DNA from: Dongia sedimenti
Lineage (GTDB): Bacteria; Pseudomonadota; Alphaproteobacteria; Dongiales; Dongiaceae
Direction: 5' to 3'
Length of the DNA: 64,000 nucleotides
Assembly (NCBI GenBank): GCA_030715195.1
Contig: JAUYVI010000005.1
Span: 496,001-560,000, forward strand
The notes under the pieces were generated by a model. That model searched no databases, had not been told where the DNA came from, and saw only the letters and a list, made by a program, of their open reading frames with translations. Position 1 is the first letter of the stretch; each line of letters opens with the position of its first letter. Below are positions 25,425-33,250 of the stretch, one piece after another. Both the position numbers and the translations under genes were made by a program.

Positions 25425-26345
25425 CTAACCCGCGCGGCGCGCCGTCCGACGCTCCGCGGAAATAAGAGCCTGTTTTCGCTCAATTCCCCAGGCGTAGCCG
25501 CCGAGGGTTCCGTTATTACGCAAAACACGGTGGCAGGGAATGGCCAGGGCGACCGGATTCGTGGCGCAGGCATTGCCGACCGCCCGGGAGGCCGTGGGCT
25601 GTCCGATCGCCTCGGCGATCTCCGCATAGGAGCGGGTTTCGCCGGTCGGGATTCGGAGCAGTTCCTCATAGACCCGGCGCTGGAAGGCGGTTGCCTGGAT
25701 GTCGAGCGGCAGGTCCTCGCGCGGGGCGGCGCCGTCGATCCGGTGCAGCAATTCGGTCACAAAGCGGCCGAGCGCCGCGTCGTCCCGCTGGATCGAATCC
25801 GCTTCCGGAAACTCGCGGTGCAGATCCTCGAGCAGCGCGCCGTCCTGGGTGCCGAGCTCGACCCGGCAGAGCCCGCGCTCGGTCGCCGCGACCAGCAGCT
25901 TGCCGAGGCCGCAGGGCGAGATCGCATAGAAGATCGCCGCCCCCTTGCCGCCCTTGGCATAGCTCGCCGGGGTCATGCCGAGCGCCGTCATCGCCCGTTC
26001 ATAGACCCGGCTCGACGAGCCGTACCCCGCCTCGAATGTCGCCGCCGCGACGCCGTCGCCGCGCTTCAGGCCGCGTTTCAGCTGCTTCATCCGCAGGGCA
26101 TCGTCGTATTGGCGCGGGCTGACGCCCAGGGTCTGCTTGAACTGGCGCTGCAGATGCCAGGGCGAGACGCCGCAATGGCGGGCCAGCTCGTCCAGGGTCA
26201 CCGGACCCTCGGCTTCCGCGGCCACCCGGTTCTCTATATAAGCGGCGGCCCGGCGGGCGACGCTGGCGGCACTCGCGGCGGCGGCCCTGGAGCCAATGGG
26301 AGCGGCGATCTGGGGCTGCATCGGGCGTTTCCTCAGCTTTTTCAT
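25425..26345 (-). CDS. ada: AraC-type regulator fused to O6-alkylguanine-DNA methyltransferase (Ada-like, no N-terminal sensor)
   Basis: A 306-residue fusion. Residues about 25-130 are an AraC helix-turn-helix pair (LDELARHCGVSPWHLQRQFKQ, then GYGSSSRVYERAMTALGMTPASYA) and about 135-300 a methyltransferase ending in the active-site Cys of AIPCHRVLRNNGTLGGYAWG. E. coli Ada has an additional zinc-cysteine methylphosphotriester domain in front, absent here, so this protein cannot sense phosphate methylation in the classical way. It could still repair O6-methylguanine and regulate itself or neighbours. The absence is original, because the gene start has a normal ATG and the AraC domain is complete. 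Confidence 0.88.
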   Translation of the reverse strand: MKKLRKRPMQPQIAAPIGSRAAAASAASVARRAAAYIENRVAAEAEGPVTLDELARHCGVSPWHLQRQFKQTLGVSPRQYDDALRMKQLKRGLKRGDGVAAATFEAGYGSSSRVYERAMTALGMTPASYAKGGKGAAIFYAISPCGLGKLLVAATERGLCRVELGTQDGALLEDLHREFPEADSIQRDDAALGRFVTELLHRIDGAAPREDLPLDIQATAFQRRVYEELLRIPTGETRSYAEIAEAIGQPTASRAVGNACATNPVALAIPCHRVLRNNGTLGGYAWGIERKQALISAERRTARRAG

Positions 26346-26472
26346 CTGCGTTTCCAGTCTCTGCCGAGAGAAATAGGCGCGATCCCAGCCGCCATCTATC
26401 CGATGCTTGCGGCCTTCCGAAGCCTTAGTAGGACAGGCTCACTGCCACTATTTCCATGTTGAAAACTCACTG

Positions 26473-26493
26473 ATATCCACAACATTTGGAGTC
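26473..26493 (+). promoter_or_regulatory. DnaA-like box and GANTC methylation site in the gcrA promoter region
   Basis: ATATCCACA at 26473-26481 matches the DnaA box TTATCCACA at 8 of 9 positions, and GAGTC at 26489-26493 is a CcrM (GANTC) methylation site. Both lie about 90-108 bases upstream of the gcrA ATG in an AT-richer stretch. DnaA activates gcrA in Caulobacter, and GcrA acts at methylated GANTC promoters, so the combination fits the known cell-cycle circuit. Confidence 0.55.
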
Positions 26494-26580
26494 GACCCTC
26501 TTGCCACTCTGGATATTGTGGAGTGAAATGTTTTGGACACAACATCCTGATGCAGCAATCCGGGCAGTGAGGCAAAAAAC

Positions 26581-27111
26581 ATGGAATGGACCGAACAAAG
26601 GATTGAAGTACTGCGGAAACTCTGGGGCCAGGGCCAGACCGCCAGCCAGATCGCAGCGATCCTGGGTGGGATCACCCGGAACGCCGTGATCGGCAAGGCG
26701 CATCGCCTCGGCCTGACCGGCCGGCCCTCGCCGATCAAGCGCGAAGCCGGTGCCTCGCCCCAGCCGCGCCGCCGTGCCGCCGCCCCGACCGCCCGCCGCC
26801 TTCCGGGCTCGGGACAGCCGGGTGCCGCGCATGGCCAGCCGCTGCCGCAGACCCATGGCATCTCCGCCACCCAGCACGCCCCGACGCAACGCGCCGAGGT
26901 GAGTGAACCGATGACCCGCGAGGCGCCGCCGCCGCCGCGGCAGACTTCGACGCGCACTGCGGCCCATGTCGGCAGCCGGACCTGCTCCTGGCCGATGGGC
27001 GATCCGAAGCAGCCGGGCTTCCACTTCTGCGGCGAGCCCGCGGAAGCCGGCAAGCCCTATTGCGCGCATCACTGCCACGTCGCCTATCACAAGAAGTCGG
27101 AAGCGGCCTGA
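26581..27111 (+). CDS. gcrA: Cell-cycle regulator GcrA
   Basis: Alphaproteobacterial transcription factor (176 residues) that works with sigma-70 and CcrM-methylated promoters. The N-terminal DNA-binding part is unmistakable: MEWTEQRIEVLRKLWGQGQT, ASQIAAILGGITRNAVIGKAHRLGL. A disordered Pro/Ala/Arg-rich linker (about 50-135) leads to the conserved C-terminal zinc-like block CSWPMGDPKQPGFHFCGEPA followed by YCAHHCHVAYH. The length is normal for the family. The upstream region holds a DnaA-like box and one GANTC site, suggesting cell-cycle-dependent expression. Confidence 0.96.
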   Translation: MEWTEQRIEVLRKLWGQGQTASQIAAILGGITRNAVIGKAHRLGLTGRPSPIKREAGASPQPRRRAAAPTARRLPGSGQPGAAHGQPLPQTHGISATQHAPTQRAEVSEPMTREAPPPPRQTSTRTAAHVGSRTCSWPMGDPKQPGFHFCGEPAEAGKPYCAHHCHVAYHKKSEAA

Positions 27112-27119
27112 TCGACCGC

Positions 27120-28061
27120 ATGCAGTTGCGAACAGGCCGGGCGAGGCTTTGCCCGGCCGGTTTTGTTTTGGCGCTGCTCTGTCTCTTCGCCCATGGCGCG
27201 CGCGCCGATGACGGCATCCATACGATCACGGTCGACCAGACCGAGCGTCGCTACGTGCTGCATGTTCCCAAATCCTTGAACGGGCCGGCGCCGCTGGTCA
27301 TCGTGCTGCATGGCGGCGGCGGATCGGCCGAGAGTGCCATCGCGCAAACCGGGTTCGACGCGGAGGCCGACCGGTACGGCTTCATCACCGCCTATCCCGA
27401 AGGCACGGATCGCGCGCGACCCTTGTTGAATGCGCTCGGTAAGCCCGGCTTCAACACCTGGAATGCCGGCGCCTGTTGCGGCTACGCAGTGGAACAAGGC
27501 AGCGACGATGTCGGTTTCATCCGCGCGATGGTCGCCGAGATCGCGACACGCCATCCGCTCGATCCGAAGCGCATCTATGCCACCGGTCTCTCCAATGGCG
27601 GCATGATGGCCTATCGGCTGGCCTGCGAGGCGAGCGATCTCGTCGCGGCGATCGGCGCCGTCTCGGCGGTGATCGTCGTGGCGCCCTGCGAGCCGCGCTT
27701 TCCGGTCTCGATTCTGCACATCCACGGCACCGCTGACCAGAACGTGCCGGTCGCGGGCGGCGTCGGACCGAAGTCGATCGTGAAATATCCCTTCCCGCCG
27801 GTCGAACGGTCGATCGCCTTCTGGGCGGCCTGGGACGATTGCGGCAAGGACCCGATCGTCAGCAGCCCGGCGCCCGGCGTCACGTTGCGCTCCTATCCGC
27901 TCTGCACCCTCGGGATCGCGGTCGATTACTATCTCATCGAGGGCGGCACCCATGCCTGGCCGGGCGGCCAGCGCCTGGCGAAGTTCCTGGACGCACCCTC
28001 CAACGCGATCGTCGCGACGCCGCTGATCTGGCGGTTTTTCGCCGCCCACCCAAAGCCCTAG
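27120..28061 (+). CDS. Secreted PHB-depolymerase/feruloyl-esterase-like hydrolase
   Basis: A 313-residue esterase beginning with a Sec signal peptide (MQLRTGRARLCPAGFVLALL..., cut after AHGARA). The catalytic Ser sits in ATGLSNGGMMAY; the oxyanion segment is VIVLHGGGGSAES; the acid and His are in HGTADQNVPV and EGGTHAWPGG. This matches the LpqC/poly(3-hydroxybutyrate) depolymerase-type family (PF10503), whose members cleave polyesters or feruloyl esters. It begins 8 bases after the gcrA stop, so it may be read through from gcrA although the functions seem unrelated. Cys pairs (ACCGY, APCEP) fit a periplasmic or secreted protein with disulfides. Confidence 0.88.
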   Translation: MQLRTGRARLCPAGFVLALLCLFAHGARADDGIHTITVDQTERRYVLHVPKSLNGPAPLVIVLHGGGGSAESAIAQTGFDAEADRYGFITAYPEGTDRARPLLNALGKPGFNTWNAGACCGYAVEQGSDDVGFIRAMVAEIATRHPLDPKRIYATGLSNGGMMAYRLACEASDLVAAIGAVSAVIVVAPCEPRFPVSILHIHGTADQNVPVAGGVGPKSIVKYPFPPVERSIAFWAAWDDCGKDPIVSSPAPGVTLRSYPLCTLGIAVDYYLIEGGTHAWPGGQRLAKFLDAPSNAIVATPLIWRFFAAHPKP

Positions 28062-28089
28062 GCATTCCGCCAAAGCGGGTCATTCGCGG

Positions 28090-28103
28090 ATGACCTGGAT
28101 CAA
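28090..28103 (+). promoter_or_regulatory. Weak FNR-like box upstream of the 2-oxoacid oxidoreductase operon
   Basis: ATGACCTGGATCAA matches TTGAT-N4-ATCAA at 8 of 10 positions, with one perfect half (ATCAA). It lies 53-66 bases before the gamma-subunit ATG. Oxygen-dependent control would suit the oxygen-sensitive enzyme, but the degenerate half makes this a modest call. Confidence 0.35.
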
Positions 28104-28155
28104 TGAGCACCGCGGTGTTTCGGCGGATGCTGGCGATCCTGAGAAAGGATCGGTC

Positions 28156-28731
28156 ATGTTCGAGGTGCGCATTCACGGCCGCGGCGGCCAGGGCGTGGTG
28201 ACGGCGGCGGAGATGCTGTCGATCGCCGCCTTCCTGGAAGGCCGCCATGCCCAGGCTTTCCCGAGCTTCGGCTCGGAGCGGACCGGCGCGCCGGTCATGG
28301 CCTTCTGCCGGATCGACGACAAGACGATCCGGGTGCGCGAGCCGGTGATGACGCCCGATGCGCTGATCGTCCAGGACCCGACCCTGCTGCATCAAGTCGA
28401 TCTGTTCCAAGGCCTCAAGCCCGGCGGCTATGTGCTGATCAATTCAGGGCGCAGCATTGCGGCCCTCGGCATCGAGGGCCTCGCCAAGACCCTGCAACCC
28501 GAACGCCTGCTCACCGTGCCGGCAAGCGAACTCGCGCTGAAGCATGTCGGCCGGCCGTTGCCGAACGCGGCGCTGCTCGGTGGGTTCGCGGCCTTCGCCG
28601 GTCTCGTGCATCTGCAATCGGTGAAAGACGCGATCGCGCAAAAATTCTCCGGCGCGGTTGCCGCGGCCAATATCGCTGCAGCGGAAGCCGCGCATGACTG
28701 GGTGGTCGCCGAAATGAAGCAGGTCGCGTGA
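28156..28731 (+). CDS. porG: 2-oxoacid:ferredoxin oxidoreductase, gamma subunit
   Basis: A 191-residue gamma subunit of a pyruvate:ferredoxin oxidoreductase-type enzyme. It begins MFEVRIHGRGGQGVVTAAEMLS, the hallmark of this subunit, and contains PSFGSERTGAPVMAFCRI. The ATG at 28156 has AAGGA six bases upstream; earlier in-frame starts would add an unrelated 22 residues. Its stop overlaps the alpha-subunit ATG (TGATG), so the subunits are translated together. It is first in a four-gene operon. Confidence 0.9.
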   Translation: MFEVRIHGRGGQGVVTAAEMLSIAAFLEGRHAQAFPSFGSERTGAPVMAFCRIDDKTIRVREPVMTPDALIVQDPTLLHQVDLFQGLKPGGYVLINSGRSIAALGIEGLAKTLQPERLLTVPASELALKHVGRPLPNAALLGGFAAFAGLVHLQSVKDAIAQKFSGAVAAANIAAAEAAHDWVVAEMKQVA

Positions 28732-29987
28732 TGCTGAAGCAGATCGAAGGTTCCCGCGCCGTCGCCGAGACCGTGGCCCTGTGCCGACCGGAGGTGGTCT
28801 GCGCCTATCCGATCAGTCCGCAGACCCACATCGTCGAGGCGGTCGGCGAGCTGGTGAAAAGCGGCGCGCTCGCACCGTGCGAATACATCAATGTCGAAAG
28901 CGAGTTCGCGGCGATGTCGGTCGCGATCGGTGCCAGCGCCGCCGGCGCCCGCGCCTACACTGCGACCGCCAGCCAGGGCCTCCTCTTCATGGTGGAGGCG
29001 ATCTACAACGCCTCCGGCCTCGGCCTGCCCATCGTCATGACGGTCGCCAACCGGGCGATCGGCGCGCCGATCAACATCTGGAACGACCACAGCGACGCGC
29101 TGTCCCAGCGTGACAGCGGCTGGATCCAGCTCTTCGCCGAAACCAACCAGGAAGCGGCCGATCTCCACATCCAGGCCTTCCGCCTGGCCGAGGCTCTGTG
29201 CTTGCCGGTGATGGTCTGCATGGATGGGTTCATCCTGACCCATGCCTATGAGCGGGTCGACCTGCCGACCCAACAACAGGTCGATGCCTTCCTGCCGCGT
29301 TACGAGCCGCGTCAGGTCCTGGACCCGCTCGACCCGGTCACCATCGGCGCGATGGTCGGCCCCGAGGCCTTCACCGAAGTGCGCTATCTCGCCCATTACC
29401 GGCAGGAACAGGCGCTGGAGATGATCCCCGAGATCGCCACGAACTTCACCGCCGCCTTCGGCCGCGATTCCGGCGGTCTGGTCCGGCCCTACCGGTTGGA
29501 AGACGCCGAGACCGTGGTGCTCGCGCTCGGTTCGGTGCTCGGCACGATCAAGGACGTGATCGACGAGATGCGCGATGCGGGCGTGAAGATCGGCGTGCTC
29601 GGGATCGTGAGCTACCGTCCATTCCCGGCCGAAGCGATCCGCGCGGCGATGAGCCATGCCAAGCGCTGGGTGGTGGTGGAGAAGGCCCTCGCGGTCGGCA
29701 TGGGCGGCGTTGTTTCGACCGATGTGCGGATGGCGCTCGATCCCGCTTTGCACCAGGTCGGTACCGCCGCGATCGCCGGCCTCGGCGGCCGGGCCATCAC
29801 CAAGGATTCGTTGCGGCGGCTGTTCGACACGGTTGTCGACGGCACCGCTGAGCCGCTGCATTTCCTCGATCTCAATCTTCCGGTGGTGAAGCACGAGCTC
29901 GAACGCATGGGCAGCCTGCGGCGCTCCGGACCGATCGCCGAGAACCTGTTGAAGCATCTGGGCGCCGTTGCCGCCCGGATCGCCTGA
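28731..29987 (+). CDS. porA: 2-oxoacid:ferredoxin oxidoreductase, alpha subunit
   Basis: A 418-residue alpha subunit. Visible are SRAVAETVALCRPEVVCAYPISPQTHIVE (domain I), the glutamate-containing NVESEFAAMSVAIGASAAGAR and the INIWNDHSDALSQRDSGWIQLF block typical of pyruvate-type enzymes rather than 2-oxoglutarate-type. The family converts pyruvate and CoA to acetyl-CoA and CO2, reducing ferredoxin, and can run in reverse. The first codon is ATG at 28731 overlapping the gamma stop; a GTG one codon earlier also exists. Confidence 0.91.
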   Translation: MLKQIEGSRAVAETVALCRPEVVCAYPISPQTHIVEAVGELVKSGALAPCEYINVESEFAAMSVAIGASAAGARAYTATASQGLLFMVEAIYNASGLGLPIVMTVANRAIGAPINIWNDHSDALSQRDSGWIQLFAETNQEAADLHIQAFRLAEALCLPVMVCMDGFILTHAYERVDLPTQQQVDAFLPRYEPRQVLDPLDPVTIGAMVGPEAFTEVRYLAHYRQEQALEMIPEIATNFTAAFGRDSGGLVRPYRLEDAETVVLALGSVLGTIKDVIDEMRDAGVKIGVLGIVSYRPFPAEAIRAAMSHAKRWVVVEKALAVGMGGVVSTDVRMALDPALHQVGTAAIAGLGGRAITKDSLRRLFDTVVDGTAEPLHFLDLNLPVVKHELERMGSLRRSGPIAENLLKHLGAVAARIA

Positions 29988-29997
29988 GGGACACACC

Positions 29998-30999
29998 ATG
30001 GGCTACACACCCGTCAAGTTCTACCAGACCGGCACGCACACGATCGGCAATCGCCTGCTGCCGGCGGACGCCCGCACGGTGCAGTCGGACGATGATCGGG
30101 CCAATGCGCTGTCCTGCGGCCATCGCGCCTGCCAGGGCTGCGGCGAGGCCTTGGGCGCGCGCTATGCGGTCGATGCCGCCATGCGCGCCGTTGGTGGCGA
30201 CCTCGTCGCTGCCAACGCGACCGGCTGCCTCGAAGTGTTCTCGACGCCCTATCCCGAGACCTCCTGGCAGATTCCCTGGATCCATTCGCTGTTCGGCAAT
30301 GCGCCGGCCATCGCCACCGGGCTTGCGGCGGCGATGAAGGCCAAGGGCAAGGCGACACGGGTGATCGCCCAGGGCGGCGACGGCGGCACCACCGATATCG
30401 GCTTCGGCTGCCTCTCCGGCATGTTCGAGCGCAACGACGATGTGCTCTACATCTGCTACGATAACGAGGCCTATATGAACACCGGCGTGCAGCGCTCCTC
30501 GGCGACGCCGCCGGCCGCGCGCACCGCGACCACGCCCGCGCTCGGCGCTGCGCCCGGCAACGTGTTCGGCCAGGGCAAGGATGTGCCGCGCATCGCCTTG
30601 GCCCATGAGATTCCCTACGTTGCGACCGCGACGGTCGCCAACCTGCGCGATCTCGAAGCCAAGGTGACCCATGCGATGTCGCTGCACGGCGCCCGCTACA
30701 TCCATGTCCTGGTGCCGTGCCCGCTCGGCTGGGGCACCGCCTCGCACGACACCATCAAGATCGCCCGCCTGGCCGTCGAGACCGGGCTCTTTCCGGTCTT
30801 CGAAGGCGGCAACGGGGACGTGACGGGCGTCTTGAAGATCCGCGCCAAGCGGCCGGTCGAGGAGTACCTGAAGCCGCAGAAGCGCTTCGCCCATCTGTTC
30901 AAGGATGCGACGGGTGCCGCGACGATCGCGCGGCTGCAGGCGATCGCCGACCGCAACATCGCGCGCTACGGCCTTATCGATCCCGCGGCGGAGGTCTGA
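29998..30999 (+). CDS. porB: 2-oxoacid:ferredoxin oxidoreductase, beta subunit
   Basis: A 333-residue thiamine-diphosphate subunit. The N-terminal GHRACQGCGEALGARYA carries two of the cluster-binding cysteines, and the TPP/Mg motif is QGGDGGTTDIGFGCLSGMFERND. The CYDNEAYMNTGVQRSSATPP block is typical of pyruvate synthase beta subunits. The longer frame starting at 29968 is less likely because homology starts at MGYTPVKF. It lies 10 bases after the alpha subunit and one base before the next gene's TTG start. Confidence 0.92.
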   Translation: MGYTPVKFYQTGTHTIGNRLLPADARTVQSDDDRANALSCGHRACQGCGEALGARYAVDAAMRAVGGDLVAANATGCLEVFSTPYPETSWQIPWIHSLFGNAPAIATGLAAAMKAKGKATRVIAQGGDGGTTDIGFGCLSGMFERNDDVLYICYDNEAYMNTGVQRSSATPPAARTATTPALGAAPGNVFGQGKDVPRIALAHEIPYVATATVANLRDLEAKVTHAMSLHGARYIHVLVPCPLGWGTASHDTIKIARLAVETGLFPVFEGGNGDVTGVLKIRAKRPVEEYLKPQKRFAHLFKDATGAATIARLQAIADRNIARYGLIDPAAEV

Positions 31000-31000
31000 G

Positions 31001-32623
31001 TTGGAACACAAACCCTTCGCCATCACCCTCGATGTCGGCTCCAGCCGCGCCAACCACACCGGCAGCTGGCGCAGCGAACGCCCGGTCTATGCCGATCACC
31101 TGCCGCCCTGCAACGCCGCCTGTCCCGCCGGCGAGGATATCCAGGGCTGGCTCTATTTCGCCGAGGAAGGCCGCTACCGCGAGGCTTTCGACAGCCTGAC
31201 CGTCAACAACCCGATGCCGGCGGTGATGGGCCGGGTCTGCTATCACCCCTGCGAGACCGCCTGCAACCGCGGCAAGCTCGACAGCGCCGTCGGGATCAAC
31301 GCCGTCGAACGCTTCCTCGGTGACGAGGCGATCCGCCAAAACTGGCGCTTTGCAAAACCCTCGACCCAGACCGGCAAGCGGGTGCTGATCGTCGGCGCCG
31401 GACCCTCCGGCCTCTCCGCCGCCTATCACCTGGCGCGCCGCGGCCATGCCGTCACCATCCGCGACGCCGGGCCGATGCCGGGCGGCATGATGCGCTTCGG
31501 CATCCCGAAATACCGGCTGCCGCGCGATGTGCTCGATGCCGAGATCGCGCGCATCCTCGATCTCGGCGTGACAATGGAGCTCAACACTAAGGTCGACGAC
31601 ATCAAGGCGGCGATGCAGGGCTTCGACGCGGCCTTCCTCGCGATCGGCGCCCAGCTCGCGAAGCGCGCCTATGTGCCGGCCGGCGAGGGCGCGCGCATCC
31701 TCGACGCGGTCTCGGTGCTGCGCTCCATGGAGGGCGCCGAGGCGCCGAAGCTCGGCCGCCGCGTCGTGGTCTATGGCGGCGGCAACACCGCGATCGACGT
31801 CGCCCGCACCGCGCGGCGGCTCGGCGCCGAGGAGGCGTTGATCGTCTACCGACGCACCCGCGACCGCATGCCGGCCCATGACTTCGAGGTCGAGGAGGCG
31901 GTGGATGAGGGCGTCATGCTGAAATGGCTCTCGACCATCAAGCACATGGAGGATGGCAAGATCACCGTCGAGCGCATGCAGCTCGACGACAAGGGTTTCC
32001 CGCAGCCGACCGGCACCCTCGAGACCCTGGAGGCCGACAGCCTGATCCTGGCGCTCGGCCAGGATGTCGATCTCGGCCTGATCAAGGATGTGCCCGGCCT
32101 CGTTTCGGAGCGTGGCGGAATCGACGTCGATCCCGGCATGATGACGAAGCTGCCCGGCCTGTTTGCCGGTGGCGATGCGGTGCCGGCCGAACGCACGGTC
32201 ACCGTCGCCATGGGCCACGGCAAGAAGGCGGCGGCCAATATCGACGCCTGGCTCCGCGGCCAAATCTTCGAGCAGCCGGCCAAGCACACCGAGGCCGCCT
32301 TCGAGAAGCTCAACACCTGGTACTACACCGACGCGCCGCATCAGGTCCGCGCCAAGCTGGACGCCGCGCGGCGGGTGGACGGCTTCGCCGAGGTGGTCCA
32401 GGGGCTCGATGCGGACACCGCCTTGTTCGAGGCGCGCCGCTGCCTCTCCTGCGGCAACTGCTTCGAATGCGACAATTGCTACGGCGTCTGCCCGGACAAC
32501 GCGATCATCAAGCTGGGTGCCGGCAACCGCTACCGGATCGACACCGATTTCTGCAAAGGCTGCGGCCTCTGCGCCGCCGAATGCCCCTGCGGCGCCATCG
32601 ACATGGTGCCGGAACAAATCTGA
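31001..32623 (+). CDS. GltD-like NAD(P)H-dependent flavoprotein fused to a 2x[4Fe-4S] ferredoxin
   Basis: A 540-residue fusion that likely moves electrons between NAD(P)H and the upstream 2-oxoacid oxidoreductase. Order: N-terminal Fe-S domain (CNAACPAGEDIQGW, then GRVCYHPCETACNRG), FAD site VLIVGAGPSGLSAAYHLARRGH, NAD(P)H site VVVYGGGNTAIDVARTARRLGA, and a C-terminal ferredoxin with CLSCGNCFECDNCYGVCPDN and CKGCGLCAAECPCGAIDM. Translation probably starts at TTG 31001, because GGAGG lies six bases upstream and the residue after it continues the N-terminal domain; no ATG fits. It begins one base after the beta stop. In other bacteria the GltD-like and ferredoxin parts are often separate genes. 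Confidence 0.9.
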   Translation: MEHKPFAITLDVGSSRANHTGSWRSERPVYADHLPPCNAACPAGEDIQGWLYFAEEGRYREAFDSLTVNNPMPAVMGRVCYHPCETACNRGKLDSAVGINAVERFLGDEAIRQNWRFAKPSTQTGKRVLIVGAGPSGLSAAYHLARRGHAVTIRDAGPMPGGMMRFGIPKYRLPRDVLDAEIARILDLGVTMELNTKVDDIKAAMQGFDAAFLAIGAQLAKRAYVPAGEGARILDAVSVLRSMEGAEAPKLGRRVVVYGGGNTAIDVARTARRLGAEEALIVYRRTRDRMPAHDFEVEEAVDEGVMLKWLSTIKHMEDGKITVERMQLDDKGFPQPTGTLETLEADSLILALGQDVDLGLIKDVPGLVSERGGIDVDPGMMTKLPGLFAGGDAVPAERTVTVAMGHGKKAAANIDAWLRGQIFEQPAKHTEAAFEKLNTWYYTDAPHQVRAKLDAARRVDGFAEVVQGLDADTALFEARRCLSCGNCFECDNCYGVCPDNAIIKLGAGNRYRIDTDFCKGCGLCAAECPCGAIDMVPEQI

Positions 32624-32657
32624 GCGAATCGCGCTTCGATTTGGCTAAACTCGCGCC

Positions 32658-33170
32658 ATGGCGCGTGTCCTCATCATCGGCAATGCCGGCGGCGGGAAAT
32701 CCGTGCTCGCCCGGAAAGTCGCGGCGAAGCGCGGTCTGCCCTATCGGGAGATCGACACCATCGTCTGGAAACCCGGCTGGGAGGCCTTTCCGCAGGCCGA
32801 ATACGAAGCCGCCCATGCCAAGCTCATTGCCGAGGAGAATTGGGTCCTGGACGGGCTCGGCTGGACGGAATCCCTGCCGGCGCGCTTCGAGCGCGCGACC
32901 GAGATCATCCTGATCGACATGCCGCTCTGGATGCATTTCTGGCTGGCGGCGGAGCGGCAGTTCCAATGGGCCCAGGGCAAGCTCGAGCATCCGGTCGCCG
33001 GCGTCGCCGAGATGCCGAGCACCCGCGACATGTTCCAGTCGCTCTGGGAAACCGATCGCGACATGGCGCCGGAGTTCCGCCGCCTGACCGATCTGGCCGA
33101 GCGGAACGGCAAACCGGTCACGCGCATCGCATCGGTGGAAGAGCTCGACCGGTTCGCCGCAAGTCTGTGA
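32658..33170 (+). CDS. P-loop kinase-like protein (FlaR/adenylate-kinase-like)
   Basis: A 170-residue protein with the P-loop IIGNAGGGKSVLARKVA at the start and a DTIVWKPGWEAFP segment typical of FlaR-type (topology modulation) proteins; LIDMPLWMHFWLAAER looks like the lid. These proteins resemble nucleoside or shikimate kinases, but their substrate is unknown. Not obviously part of the operon upstream. Confidence 0.8.
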   Translation: MARVLIIGNAGGGKSVLARKVAAKRGLPYREIDTIVWKPGWEAFPQAEYEAAHAKLIAEENWVLDGLGWTESLPARFERATEIILIDMPLWMHFWLAAERQFQWAQGKLEHPVAGVAEMPSTRDMFQSLWETDRDMAPEFRRLTDLAERNGKPVTRIASVEELDRFAASL

Positions 33171-33250
33171 TCTTCGGCTGACGCCGGCTTGGCGGGGGTG
33201 CTAATTTCCGCCTGCGGCGAGTCGCGCCGCAGATTATCGATGAGGCGCTC

